Of a stretch of DNA of 52,185 bases, positions 12,823-21,568 are shown piece after piece. The stretch is taken from contig NZ_VZRA01000003.1 of assembly GCF_008802355.1 (NCBI RefSeq), forward strand, positions 1 to 52,185. The letters run 5' to 3'. Numbering within the stretch: the stretch's first letter is position 1; every line of letters begins with the position of its first letter. The DNA is from Oryzomonas sagensis. Lineage in GTDB: Bacteria > Desulfobacterota > Desulfuromonadia > Geobacterales > Pseudopelobacteraceae. The position numbers and the translations under genes are program-made. A model generated the notes under the pieces. That model ran no database searches and was not told where the DNA came from. It saw only the letters and a list, made by a program, of their open reading frames with translations.

Positions 12823-14907
12823 TTATTCCTTCTTGACAGCCTGAGTCTCGGCAATCACCTTTTGGGACAGGTGCGTCGGCAGTTCCTCGTAGTGAGAGAA
12901 TGCCATACTGAACAGGCCTCGATCGCTGGTCATGGACTTGAGGTCGTTGGAATAGGCCAGCACCTCGGACATGGGCACGATGGCGCGGATAATCTGGGAG
13001 TTGGCCTTGGGCTCGACCCCGACCACCTTGCCGCGGCGGGAGTTCAGGTCGCCGATCACATCCCCCATGCTTTCGTCCGGCACGGTCACCGTCATGTTCA
13101 CGATCGGTTCCAGAAGCACCGGCTTGCACAACTCCATCGCCTTTTTGAACGCCATGGAACCGGCCACCTTGAAGGCCATTTCCGAAGAATCGACCGTATG
13201 GAAGGAGCCGTCGTAGAGCGCAACCCGGAAGTCCACCACCGGGTAGCCGGCCAGGTATCCCTCCTGGGCCGCTTCCTGAATCCCCTTGTCCACCGCAGGG
13301 ATATACTGGCGCGGGATGACGCCCCCCACGATCTTGTCGTCGAACTGATACCCTTCGCCCCGGGCGGTGGGGGACATCTCTATCCAGCAATCGCCGTACT
13401 GACCCCGGCCGCCGGACTGTTTCTTGTATTTCCCCTGGACCTTGGTCGAGGCGCGGATCGTCTCCAGGTACGGCACCTTGGGGGTCTTGAGCACCACCTC
13501 CACGCCGAACTTGCGTTTCAGCTTCTCGACGATCACCTCCAGATGAACCTGGCCCATGCCGGAGATGATGAACTCCTTGGTCTGGGGGTCGCGGTGCGAC
13601 TGCAGGGTCGGCTCTTCCTCGATCATGCGGTGCAGGGCCCCGTGGATCTTGTCCTCGTCGGCCTTGGTTTTTGGGGCGATGGCATAGGAAATCACCGGCT
13701 GGAGCTGCTGGGCCGGCTCGTACACGATCGGCTTGACGGCATCGCACAGGGTGTCGCCGGTCACGGTCTCCTTGAGTTTGGCCACGGCCACGATATCGCC
13801 GGCCACCGCCTGCTTGATCGGGTGCTGTTTCTTCCCTTCCAGTTCATAGATCTGGCCGATGCGCTCTTCGATCCCCTTGGTGGAGTTAAGGATGGTGGAA
13901 TCGGAGTTGAGCACCCCCGAGTAGATCCTGAAGATGGTTATCTTCCCCGTGAAGGGGTCGGACGTGGTTTTGAACACCAGGGCCGAGAACGGCTCCTTTT
14001 CATCGGGGGCGCGCTCGATCGTTGCGCCGCTTTTGGGCTCGGTTCCCACCGCCTTGGTACGGTCCAGGGGGGACGGCAGGTAGTCGCAGATGGCGTCCAT
14101 GAGTTGCCGGACCCCGATGTTCTGCACGGCCGAACCGCACAGGACGGCCGTAAAGGTGTTACGCATGGTGCCGACCCGCAGGCCGTCGATGATCTCCTCC
14201 ACGGTCAGTTCGCCGCTGTCCAGATATTTCTCGGTCAGGGCGTCGTAGGCCTCGGCCACGATCTCCACCATGTACTCGCGCAGACGCGCCGCCTCGTCCC
14301 GGTATTCGGCCGGTATCTCCCCCTCGGTGCAGGTCCCGGAGCCGTCCTTGGGATAGAAGCAGGCCTTCATGTGGATCAGGTCGATGACGCCGGCGAACGC
14401 GTCCTCCGCGCCGATGGGCATCTGGATCGGCACCCCCCGCGCTCCCAGGGCCTTCTCCATGCCGTCGATGGCCCGGAGAAAGTTGGCCCGCTCCCGGTCC
14501 ATCTTGTTGACGAAGGCGACGCGGGGAATCTCGAACTCGTTGGCCCATCCCCAGATATCCTCGGTCTGCGCCTTGATGCCGGAGATGGCGGAAATGATGA
14601 TGACGGCGCAATCCAGGGCGCGCATGCAGGCGCGGGTGTCGGCGATGAAGTTGCCGTAACCGGGGGTGTCCACGATGTGGACGGAATGGCCGTTCCATTC
14701 GCAATGGTCCAGGGCCGAGGTGATGGATATCTTGCGCTTGATCTCCTCGGGCTCGAAATCCATGGTGGCGGTGCCGTCATCGACCCGTCCCAGGCGGTCG
14801 ATCATGCCGGCGTTGAACAGGATCGCCTCGGACAGCGAGGTCTTGCCCGCCCCTCCGTGTGCGATGATCCCCAGGTTCCGAAGTTTGCTCGTGTCGTACT
14901 GTCCCAT
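12823..14907 (-). CDS. fusA: Elongation factor G paralog
   Basis: A full-length 694-residue EF-G family GTPase with P-loop AHGGAGKTSLSEAIL (residues about 16-30), G3 DTPGYGNF, G4 NKMDRERANF, a domain II region, and the C-terminal EF-G domains IV and V (PVVDFRVALYDGSFHTVDSS, DLNSRRGKVVGVE). The switch I segment reads EEIKRKISIT, where canonical EF-G has a R-G-I-T-I motif. This places it with EF-G-like paralogs (EF-G II type) rather than with the str-operon fusA. Such paralogs may act in translocation only or under particular conditions. It stands alone, with GGGGG before the ATG, and no ribosomal genes are next to it. Confidence 0.88.
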   Translation of the reverse strand: MGQYDTSKLRNLGIIAHGGAGKTSLSEAILFNAGMIDRLGRVDDGTATMDFEPEEIKRKISITSALDHCEWNGHSVHIVDTPGYGNFIADTRACMRALDCAVIIISAISGIKAQTEDIWGWANEFEIPRVAFVNKMDRERANFLRAIDGMEKALGARGVPIQMPIGAEDAFAGVIDLIHMKACFYPKDGSGTCTEGEIPAEYRDEAARLREYMVEIVAEAYDALTEKYLDSGELTVEEIIDGLRVGTMRNTFTAVLCGSAVQNIGVRQLMDAICDYLPSPLDRTKAVGTEPKSGATIERAPDEKEPFSALVFKTTSDPFTGKITIFRIYSGVLNSDSTILNSTKGIEERIGQIYELEGKKQHPIKQAVAGDIVAVAKLKETVTGDTLCDAVKPIVYEPAQQLQPVISYAIAPKTKADEDKIHGALHRMIEEEPTLQSHRDPQTKEFIISGMGQVHLEVIVEKLKRKFGVEVVLKTPKVPYLETIRASTKVQGKYKKQSGGRGQYGDCWIEMSPTARGEGYQFDDKIVGGVIPRQYIPAVDKGIQEAAQEGYLAGYPVVDFRVALYDGSFHTVDSSEMAFKVAGSMAFKKAMELCKPVLLEPIVNMTVTVPDESMGDVIGDLNSRRGKVVGVEPKANSQIIRAIVPMSEVLAYSNDLKSMTSDRGLFSMAFSHYEELPTHLSQKVIAETQAVKKE

Positions 14908-15075
14908 TGCATAGCCCCCTTAATAAATGAGATATCCCCTGCGTAGCTGCCACTTCATCGCTGTTCGTACAACGTTGTGTGTCTGCACAAGAAAGATGTA
15001 TCTGCAGTCTCAAAAAGGCATCCCGGTCCAGCCGGCAAAGCGCCTGCGTCGGCTCGCTTCTCCGTGCCCCCGGAA

Positions 15076-15840
15076 TCAGCTGTTGCGTTCGTACAGTATT
15101 CTCAGTCCCTCCAGGGTAAGGAATTCGTCCACCTCGTCGATGGTCTTTGATTCGGGCGCGATCAGGGCCGCCAGGCCGCCGGTGGCGATGACCCGGAACT
15201 TTTCCCTCGATTCCAGGCGCATCTGTTCCACAATCCCGTCCACCAGGCCGACATAGCCGAAGAAGATGCCGGCCTGCATGGAGTTGACGGTGTTCTTGGC
15301 AATAATGTGGGGCGGCTTGGCGATATCCACGCGCGGAAGCTTGCTGGCCCGCTGAAAGAGCGCTTCCAGGGAGATGGCCAGGCCGGGGGCAATGGCGCCG
15401 CCGCAGTACTCGCCCTTGGCGTTGACGTAGTCGAAGGTGGTGGCGGTGCCGAAATCCACGATCACCAGGGCGCATTTGTGCTTCTCGTATCCCGCCACGG
15501 CATTGACGATACGGTCGGCCCCCACCTCCCGGGGGTTATCGTACTGGATCGGCATGCCGCTTTTGATCCCCGGGCCGACCACGTAGGGGGTCAGGTTGAA
15601 AAAATCCCGGGCGATGGCCTCCATCACGCCGGTGAGCGGGGGAACGACCGAGGAGATGATGGCGGCGGTTATGGCGGGGAAGTCGAGACCGGCCTGGCCG
15701 AACAGGCTGTGGAGCAGGACCGCGTATTCGTCGGATGTGCGCGACTTGTCCGTGGAGAGCCGCCAGTTGCGCATGAGCCGCGGCCCCTCGTAGATGCCCA
15801 AAACGATATTGCTGTTGCCGACGTCAATCACCAGAAGCAT
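15076..15840 (-). CDS. coaX: Type III pantothenate kinase
   Basis: The 254-residue protein carries the CoaX motifs: [17 protein letters not shown] (phosphate-1), [39 protein letters not shown] with the catalytic Asp, [21 protein letters not shown] and ATGGLA. It phosphorylates pantothenate in the first step of coenzyme A synthesis and is of the type that does not respond to CoA feedback. It starts one base after the birA stop, a pairing common in bacteria. The 168-base gap before the EF-G gene (14908-15075) shows no structured signal. Confidence 0.95.
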   Translation of the reverse strand: MLLVIDVGNSNIVLGIYEGPRLMRNWRLSTDKSRTSDEYAVLLHSLFGQAGLDFPAITAAIISSVVPPLTGVMEAIARDFFNLTPYVVGPGIKSGMPIQYDNPREVGADRIVNAVAGYEKHKCALVIVDFGTATTFDYVNAKGEYCGGAIAPGLAISLEALFQRASKLPRVDIAKPPHIIAKNTVNSMQAGIFFGYVGLVDGIVEQMRLESREKFRVIATGGLAALIAPESKTIDEVDEFLTLEGLRILYERNS

Positions 15841-15841
15841 T

Positions 15842-16831
15842 TCAGAGCACCCTCACATCCCCACTGAGTATTCGTTCGATCGTGCCGTCCGGCTGGCGCA
15901 CCAGCAGGGCACCGTCGCCATCGATGCCGGCGAACAGCCCCCGGATGTCGTCACGGCCGTGGTCGCTGACCACCACCTCGCGGCCGTTGGCGTTGCAGCG
16001 CTCCTGCCATTCCCGGCGCACCGGGACGAAGCCGTGGTCGAGAAAGGCGGCATAGAGCCGGTCCAGTTCGTTCAGGAGAAACGCCGTGAAGCGTGCCCGA
16101 CCGACCTTGGCCCCCCCTTCGATGAGGAGCGAGGTGGCGGGGTGGCGCAGGTCGCCGGGGAACTGGTCGGCCGTCATGTTCAGGTTGACGCCGATCCCCA
16201 GGATGACGAAATTGATGCCATCGTTGATGCCGTCGGTTTCGGCGCTCATTTCGTTGAGCAGTCCGGCCACCTTTTTGCCGTCGATCAGCACGTCGTTGGG
16301 CCATTTGATCTCCGGCTTCAGGCCGGTGGTCTGCTCGATGGCCCGGGCGGTGGCGACGGCGGAGAGGAAGGTGAGTTGGGGGGCCTCAAAGGGTTTGATC
16401 CGCGGGCGCAGGATGACCGAACAGTAGAGGTTGGCCCCCGGCGGGGACGACCAGATGCGCCCCAGGCGTCCCTTGCCCCTGCTCTGCTCCTCGGCGGTTA
16501 CCACCGTCCCCTCGACGGCTCCCTCTTCCGCCAGGCGAAAGGCCTCGGAATTGGTGGAGGTCGTGGTGGCCAGGTTGACCAGCCGGGTGCCGATGAGCGC
16601 ACTGTGCAACTGCACGCTTATTTCTTCGGCCGCCAGGGTATCGGGCGACGAAAGCAGCCGGTATCCCCGGGAGGGAACCGCCTCCACCCGGTAGCCGGCG
16701 CCCCTGAGTGCCGAGATGTGTTTCCAGACTGCGGTGCGTGAGATGCCGAGTTCCTTGCTGAGTTGCTCGCCGGAAACGAACCCGCTCTGTTGCCGGAAAA
16801 ATCGCAGGATAGTGGCTGCCTTTTGGTGCAT
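15842..16831 (-). CDS. birA: Biotin-protein ligase / biotin operon repressor
   Basis: The start at 16831 ([17 protein letters not shown]) has CAGGAG nine bases upstream and gives 329 residues; the longer frame to 16879 lacks such support. An N-terminal winged helix ([20 protein letters not shown]) suggests transcriptional repressor activity. The ligase core shows [20 protein letters not shown] for biotinyl-AMP binding, [19 protein letters not shown], and a C-terminal SH3-like domain ([19 protein letters not shown]). It attaches biotin to carboxylase carrier proteins. It is followed directly by coaX and preceded by nadC on the same strand, forming a cofactor operon. Confidence 0.93.
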   Translation of the reverse strand: MHQKAATILRFFRQQSGFVSGEQLSKELGISRTAVWKHISALRGAGYRVEAVPSRGYRLLSSPDTLAAEEISVQLHSALIGTRLVNLATTTSTNSEAFRLAEEGAVEGTVVTAEEQSRGKGRLGRIWSSPPGANLYCSVILRPRIKPFEAPQLTFLSAVATARAIEQTTGLKPEIKWPNDVLIDGKKVAGLLNEMSAETDGINDGINFVILGIGVNLNMTADQFPGDLRHPATSLLIEGGAKVGRARFTAFLLNELDRLYAAFLDHGFVPVRREWQERCNANGREVVVSDHGRDDIRGLFAGIDGDGALLVRQPDGTIERILSGDVRVL

Positions 16832-16883
16832 TGAACGACTCCTGCAGGGTAGCGGTGCGGGTAACAGGTTTTTCTGCACCCCG

Positions 16884-17708
16884 TTAATCCAGCAGCATGG
16901 AGATATCCATGGCCCGGGCCGAATGGGTCAGGGCGCCGACGGAAATGATATCGACCCCGGTTTCGGCGATGGCGCGCACCGTTTCCAGATTGACCCCGCC
17001 GGACGCCTCGACCAGCGCGCGGCCGGCAATGGCCGTCACGGCGGAACGCATGTCCGCGAGGTTCATGTTGTCCAGCATGATGATGTCGGCGCCGCTCGCC
17101 AGCGCCTCCTCGACCTGGGCCAGGGTTTCGGTCTCGATCTCGATCTTCAGGGTATGGGGGATATAGGCCCGGGCCCGCGCGATCGCCACCCCGATGCCGC
17201 CGGTGGCGGCAATATGGTTTTCCTTGATCAGAACGCCGTCGTAGAGCCCGGTCCGATGGTTGATGCCCCCTCCGACGCGCACGGCGTATTTTTCCAGTTC
17301 CCGCAGGCCGGGGGTGGTCTTGCGGGTATCGACGATGCGCGCCCCGGTTCCCGCCACCGCCGCCACATAGCGCGAGGTGAGGGTGGCGATGCCGCTCAGG
17401 CGCTGGAGCAGGTTCAGGGCCACCCGCTCGCCCATGAGCAGTTCGGCCGTGGTGCCGCGCACCGAGGCGATGACGGCCCCCCTGGCGGCCGGCATCCCCT
17501 CCGCCAGGCAGGCATGGAACTCTATGGCGGGGTTGAGGCGTTTGAATACCCTCTCGGCCACGAACAGCCCGGCCAGGAGCATCTCCTCTTTGGCGATCAG
17601 ACGGGCCGAAGCCCGGCTGTCGGCGGGGATCAGCGCCTGGGTGGTGATGTCTCCGGTATGAATGTCTTCGCGCAGGGCCTGGTCTATGAGATTGTCGAGT
17701 GTGAGCAT
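16884..17708 (-). CDS. nadC: Nicotinate-nucleotide pyrophosphorylase (quinolinate phosphoribosyltransferase)
   Basis: The start at 17708 (MLTLDNLIDQALREDI) gives 274 residues, the normal family length; frames back to 17747 or 17825 lack a ribosome-binding site. Signature segments are DIHTGDITTQALI, DTRKTTPGLRELEKYAVRVG, GGINHRTGLYDGVLIKENH, IEIETETLAQVEEAL, DIIMLDNM, EASGGVNLETV and ISVGALTHSARAMDISM. The enzyme converts quinolinate and PRPP to nicotinate mononucleotide in NAD synthesis. It is first of the nadC-birA-coaX set and divergent from the cytochrome gene. Confidence 0.95.
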   Translation of the reverse strand: MLTLDNLIDQALREDIHTGDITTQALIPADSRASARLIAKEEMLLAGLFVAERVFKRLNPAIEFHACLAEGMPAARGAVIASVRGTTAELLMGERVALNLLQRLSGIATLTSRYVAAVAGTGARIVDTRKTTPGLRELEKYAVRVGGGINHRTGLYDGVLIKENHIAATGGIGVAIARARAYIPHTLKIEIETETLAQVEEALASGADIIMLDNMNLADMRSAVTAIAGRALVEASGGVNLETVRAIAETGVDIISVGALTHSARAMDISMLLD

Positions 17709-17825
17709 CGTCTGTGAGTCCACCTTGAATGGGGGAAATGTGCCCATTTCTATATCACAGCTAGGGAGGCGTATCAACCGCAAAACCGGCGCGTTCGCGA
17801 CCGCGTTTGCCCGTCTACTTTGCAA

Positions 17826-17854
17826 TTGACGGGAAACACGCCCTCCTGTATAGT
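17826..17854 (+). promoter_or_regulatory. Sigma-70-type promoter of the 15-heme cytochrome gene
   Basis: A ttgacg box at 17826-17831 and a tatagt box at 17849-17854 are separated by exactly 17 bases. The cytochrome ATG lies about 49 bases after the -10 box, leaving a short leader with a GAGGAG ribosome-binding site and no room for a riboswitch. Confidence 0.65.
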
Positions 17855-17902
17855 AAACCGCTTGAAAAACCCATTTAATCTTATCATTGAGGAGTGGTTA
17901 GA

Positions 17903-19168
17903 ATGCAGAAGCACATTTCAGTGTATGTTCTCGCGGTTATTTTACTCACAGCCGTCTGCGCCGCTGCAGTCGAAACCAAGGACATCAAGTTTGCCATCAA
18001 AAATGCGACTCCGGTCGTTTTCAGCCACGAACGTCATCTGCTCAAATATAACAACAACTGCAAGATGTGCCATAACGCCATCTATGACCTGAAGGCACAC
18101 CGCCATTTCACCATGGCCGAGATGGAGAAGACCAAGTCCTGCGGCGCCTGCCACAGCGGCGTCAAGGCTTTCAGCGTGGCGACCGAAAAGGACTGCGCCA
18201 AGTGCCACAAGGGCAAGACCCAGGACAAGGTCTACAAGGTCAAGGGGGTGTCCGACGCGGTGTTCGGCCATACGTTCCATGTTGCCAAGACCGGCGGCGC
18301 CTGCAAGAGTTGCCATGGCGGCAAGATCTTCAGCGGCAAGACCCGGGGCGTCACCATGGCCGAGATGGAAAAAGGAAAAACCTGCGGCGCCTGCCACAAC
18401 GGCACCAAAGCCTTCACCGTCGCCGGCAACTGCAACCGCTGCCACAAGGGGCTGAAACCCCGGGAAGTCACCTTTACGCTCAAGGGTGCCGCACCGGCGA
18501 CCTTCAGCCATTCGTTCCATACCCAGGCCTATTCCTGCAAGGAGTGCCACACCAGGACCTTCCCCTACAAGGCGGTTTCCGGCAAGGCCACCATGGCCGA
18601 CATGGCTCAGGGCAAATCCTGCGGCGTGTGCCATAACGGCAAGGACGCCTTCGCGTCAAGCGGTGACTGCGGCAAGTGCCACAAGGGGATGAAGCCGGGC
18701 AAGATCACGTTCAAAACATCCGCAGGTGAGGCTGTATTCAGCCACGAGTTCCATATCCAGGCATTCAAATGCGCGGAGTGCCACACCAAGATTTTCCCCT
18801 ACAAGGCGGTTACGGGCAAGGCCACCATGGCCGACATGGCCAACGGCAAATCCTGCGGGGCGTGCCACGACGGCAAGGAAGCATTTGCATCCAGCGGCGA
18901 CTGCGAAAAGTGCCACAAAGGGTTCAAGCCGCGCACCATCACATTCAAAACCGATGCCGGCGATGCCACCTTCAGCCACGACTTCCATGTCCAGGCGTAC
19001 AAGTGCGCGGACTGCCACACCAAGGTGTTCCCCTACAAGGCGGTTACCGGCAAGGCCACCATGGCCGACATGGAGAAGGGCGCCTCCTGCGGGACCTGCC
19101 ATAACAAGGACAAGGATGCCTTCTCGGTCAAAGACGACAAATTCTGCGCCAAGTGCCATAAAATGTAA
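17903..19168 (+). CDS. Periplasmic 15-heme c-type cytochrome with five triheme repeats
   Basis: The ATG at 17903 has GAGGAG eight bases upstream and gives 421 residues; a GTG three codons earlier is unlikely. A signal peptide (HISVYVLAVILLTAVCAAA) is followed by fifteen CxxCH heme motifs in five units of about 75 residues, three hemes each. Every unit has an F-(S/G)-H-x-x-H segment supplying axial His ligands, K(A/T)xTMA(D/E)M between hemes, and a final C-x-x-C-H-K. This is the c7/c3 architecture of Geobacter periplasmic electron carriers; the dodecaheme relatives have four such domains. Units 3-5 are nearly identical, pointing to recent tandem duplication. It has its own promoter and terminator. 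Confidence 0.93.
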   Translation: MQKHISVYVLAVILLTAVCAAAVETKDIKFAIKNATPVVFSHERHLLKYNNNCKMCHNAIYDLKAHRHFTMAEMEKTKSCGACHSGVKAFSVATEKDCAKCHKGKTQDKVYKVKGVSDAVFGHTFHVAKTGGACKSCHGGKIFSGKTRGVTMAEMEKGKTCGACHNGTKAFTVAGNCNRCHKGLKPREVTFTLKGAAPATFSHSFHTQAYSCKECHTRTFPYKAVSGKATMADMAQGKSCGVCHNGKDAFASSGDCGKCHKGMKPGKITFKTSAGEAVFSHEFHIQAFKCAECHTKIFPYKAVTGKATMADMANGKSCGACHDGKEAFASSGDCEKCHKGFKPRTITFKTDAGDATFSHDFHVQAYKCADCHTKVFPYKAVTGKATMADMEKGASCGTCHNKDKDAFSVKDDKFCAKCHKM

Positions 19169-19197
19169 CAGCTTTACGCAACTGCAGACGAAATAAG

Positions 19198-19233
19198 AAG
19201 GGCGTCCTTCCCGGTTGGGGAGGACGCCCTTTC
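19198..19233. terminator. Intrinsic terminator between cytochrome and GGDEF genes
   Basis: The arms agggcgtcct (19199-19208) and aggacgccct (19221-19230) are perfectly complementary over 10 bases with a 12-base loop, followed by ttt. It lies 30 bases after the cytochrome stop and just before the convergent GGDEF gene end (19255), so it can serve both. Confidence 0.8.
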
Positions 19234-19254
19234 TGTATCCGTGCTGTAGCCTCG

Positions 19255-20178
19255 TTACTCGCTTTTGCGCTGGTCCACCAGGTACTGGCTTTTCTCGGAC
19301 TCCTTGGCCAGTTTCTTCAGTTCGGCGGCCACCTCGGCCACCTTGGCCACATGCCGGATCTTGTCCGAGTTCATGGGTACGGCGGCGATGGAGATGGAGA
19401 GCAGGGGGATCTTCTCCATCTCCCCCTTGCGGTTGGTGCCGTTGTAATACCCCTGCCGCTTGGTGGCCTCGTCGAACAGGTCCAGCACGATCTGGTCGAA
19501 ATGATCGATGACGGTCTTGCACACCGGTTCCAGCTGGGTCAGGGAGACGATGAAGACGAAATCGTCGCCGCCGATATGCCCGCAGAAACCGCCTCCCGCA
19601 TCGCGAACGGCGTTGAACATGATGCGGGCCAGCATCCGGAGCACCTCGTCGCCATGGGAGAAGCCGAAGGCGTCGTTGTACGGCTTGAAATGGTTGATAT
19701 CCACGTGGCAGACCGCTTGAGACTTGCCCATGGCGTCCTCGATGGCCCGCTGGATGGAGGTGTTGCCGGGAAGGCGCGTCAGGGGGTTGTTGTCGAAGAT
19801 GCGCTTGAGGCGGGAGAAGGAAAGCGCGATACGGCAGAAGAGTTCGCCGAAGTTGAGCGGCAGGAAGACGAAGTCGTCCAGGGGATAGGTCTCCCACGGG
19901 ATGGAGTCGGAATCCCTGTCCGACACCAGGCCGATGATCGGGATGGTGCTGAAGAAGCTGTCGCTGCGCAGGGCCGTGACGATCGTGGTCCCCGCGTTGC
20001 AGTCCGAGGAGAGGTCGATGATCAGCAGGTCGGGCGGGTCGGAATAAAAGGCGCCCAGCACGCTATCGATGTACGACATGCCGGTCGCCTGGTGCCCCCT
20101 GCTTTGCAGGCGCAATTGCAACTGGGAGATGAGCTGCGCGTCGGAAGAGACGAGGGCTATCCTAATTGGCAACAGCAT
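19255..20178 (-). CDS. Receiver-like domain plus GGDEF diguanylate cyclase
   Basis: The start at 20178 (MLLPIRIALVSSDAQLISQL) gives 307 residues and overlaps the HDOD gene by 17 bases; the longer frame to 20313 is a shadow of that gene. Residues 4-125 resemble a receiver domain with the phospho-acceptor Asp in LLIIDLSSD, but the usual conserved Lys near FVFLPLNFGEL is replaced, so phosphorylation signalling may be altered. The GGDEF domain follows with CHVDINHFKPYNDAFGFSHGDE and the active-site GHIGGDDFVFI, which should be active in making cyclic di-GMP. An upstream R-x-x-D type inhibitory site is not evident. It is probably co-expressed with the HDOD protein. Confidence 0.85.
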   Translation of the reverse strand: MLLPIRIALVSSDAQLISQLQLRLQSRGHQATGMSYIDSVLGAFYSDPPDLLIIDLSSDCNAGTTIVTALRSDSFFSTIPIIGLVSDRDSDSIPWETYPLDDFVFLPLNFGELFCRIALSFSRLKRIFDNNPLTRLPGNTSIQRAIEDAMGKSQAVCHVDINHFKPYNDAFGFSHGDEVLRMLARIMFNAVRDAGGGFCGHIGGDDFVFIVSLTQLEPVCKTVIDHFDQIVLDLFDEATKRQGYYNGTNRKGEMEKIPLLSISIAAVPMNSDKIRHVAKVAEVAAELKKLAKESEKSQYLVDQRKSE

Positions 20179-21025
20179 CGGCGCCCTGCTGCAGTTCGAG
20201 GCTGAAGTTCTTGACCTCCACCAGTTTGTCCTCCAGCGCCTCGACGATGTCGGCAATGATCTGCTCGTTGAGCTTGAGGGTGTCCCAGGCGGCCTGCTGA
20301 ATCTGCGGCACATAGCTGTCGCCGCTGTCGCCGAAGCCGCTGGCCTTGATCAGCGCGTCGGCGATATGCACCACGGCGGTCTTGATGCGATGATTCCCCG
20401 CTGCCGCCACATTGTGGTGGCAGTTGATCGGCTCGCTCAGTTTGTCCGGCAGAAACCAGCTCTTGGCGAGCCACCCCCCCACCTCGGCGTGATCCGTATC
20501 GATGATCTCCTGCTCCGCCTCCCGCATGTAGACCCGTTTTTCATCGATGACGCGACGGACCTCCCGCTCGGCTTCGCTGCATTTAAGGCTGATGATGACC
20601 TTGCCGATATCGTGCAGCAGTCCGGCGGTGGCGATCTCCTCGCATTCCGGCAGGCCAAGTTTGGTGGCGATCAGGTTGGAGGCCACGCCGACCCCCAGGG
20701 AATGCTCCCACAGGCCGACGCTGTTCTTCTCCATGATCTCGAAAATGGATGAGGAAAGAGCCAGGCTTTTGACCACGTTGACCCCCAGGAGGATCATGGC
20801 GTTGGAGATGGTGGAAACCCGGTAGAAACCGTAGGAGGGGGAGTTGGCCAACCTGAGGATGCGTGCGGAAAGCACCTGGTCCGAGGAGACGATCCTGGCC
20901 ATCTCCTGCACCGAGGATTTGTCGTTATCGGACAGGGAGTTCAGTTTATTGATGACACCGGGAAGGGTGGGGAGCGTTTTGGTGTCCATGATGATTTTTT
21001 TCAGTTCATTCCGCTTTTCGTCCAC
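20162..21025 (-). CDS. HDOD-domain signalling protein
   Basis: The gene begins with GTG at 21025, with GGGAG seven bases upstream, and encodes 287 residues. The HDOD pattern is clear: TLPTLPGVINKLNSLSDN at the start, SSDQVLSARILRLANSPSYG, STISNAMILLGVNVVKSLAL, and the remnant HD motif ATAGLLHDIGKVIISLK, then DHAEVGGWLAKSWFLPD and PINCHHN. HDOD proteins are regulators related to HD hydrolases that often sit beside GGDEF or CheD-type genes. It overlaps the small upstream gene by 20 bases and the GGDEF gene by 17, so the three are translated together. Confidence 0.88.
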   Translation of the reverse strand: MDEKRNELKKIIMDTKTLPTLPGVINKLNSLSDNDKSSVQEMARIVSSDQVLSARILRLANSPSYGFYRVSTISNAMILLGVNVVKSLALSSSIFEIMEKNSVGLWEHSLGVGVASNLIATKLGLPECEEIATAGLLHDIGKVIISLKCSEAEREVRRVIDEKRVYMREAEQEIIDTDHAEVGGWLAKSWFLPDKLSEPINCHHNVAAAGNHRIKTAVVHIADALIKASGFGDSGDSYVPQIQQAAWDTLKLNEQIIADIVEALEDKLVEVKNFSLELQQGADAVAN

Positions 21026-21344
21026 CGGATTCTCCCAAGGAACGTTTCAAGTGCTCGGCGTAGATATCGTAGATTCTCGCCATCAGGGGGTCGTGACGAA
21101 CCTTTTCAAAGCGGTTGTCAAGATCGTGGAGGGTTTCTTCAAGGCTGGGGTCCCCCTCCGCCCAGACGGGGTGCCCCGTAACGTATATGGATTGAATGTT
21201 CAGATATTCCAGCCGGGCAATAAGCGAATCCGTCAATTCCGTATCCTTGCCGCAAATGGGGATGCCGTTTGCGGATTCCGTGCGGAATACGTCCCGCGAG
21301 AGCACCATGCCTGCTTTGGCAACCATGAGAGGTATTTTCTGCAT
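21006..21344 (-). CDS. Small protein with HD-GYP-type leader domain
   Basis: The 112-residue protein resembles the N-terminal domain often found before HD-GYP phosphodiesterases: AKAGMVLSRDVFRTE, GIPICGKDTELTDSLIARLE and LNIQSIYVTGHPV. It then carries a helical tail (DPLMARIYDIYAEHLKRSL). No catalytic HD domain is present. It overlaps the downstream HDOD gene, so it may be the sensory or partner half of a split HD-type signalling unit; that role is inferred. The 224-base gap upstream (21345-21568), AT-rich at 21380-21420, holds no convincing gene. Confidence 0.6.
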   Translation of the reverse strand: MQKIPLMVAKAGMVLSRDVFRTESANGIPICGKDTELTDSLIARLEYLNIQSIYVTGHPVWAEGDPSLEETLHDLDNRFEKVRHDPLMARIYDIYAEHLKRSLGESGGRKAE

Positions 21345-21568
21345 CGAGGCTGCTGTCCTTGCCTGGTAATGAGTAGCTAAATAGTTGTTAATAAATCGAG
21401 ATTAAGCATAATAGCTAAAAAAGGTCGTAACGTCAATCTGTTCATCGGCTGGACAGGCGAGTATCCCGTGCGGTTTTTTCGGACCGACCGTGCGGGGCGC
21501 TGAGGGAATAATACCAGACAAATCCACGAAGTTCGAGTGTTAACTCAAAAAAATGCCGGTATCGACGG

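Noticed and set aside
12799-14946. A 715-codon plus-strand open frame opposite the EF-G gene
   Set aside because: It is a high-GC shadow frame of a clear EF-G gene; it is low in complexity, rich in His, Gly and Asp, and shows no family motif.
17855-17902. A cyclic di-GMP riboswitch before the cytochrome gene, as known for some Geobacter cytochromes
   Set aside because: The leader after the promoter is only about 50 bases, too short for a GEMM fold.
17903-19168. CRISPR-like regular repeats in the cytochrome gene
   Set aside because: The periodicity is about 230 bases and is explained by the coding repeats; there are no short spacers.
18656-19897. A minus-strand frame covering the cytochrome 3' half and the GGDEF gene
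   Set aside because: It crosses a strong terminator and is antisense to repeated heme motifs; its repeats simply mirror those of the cytochrome.
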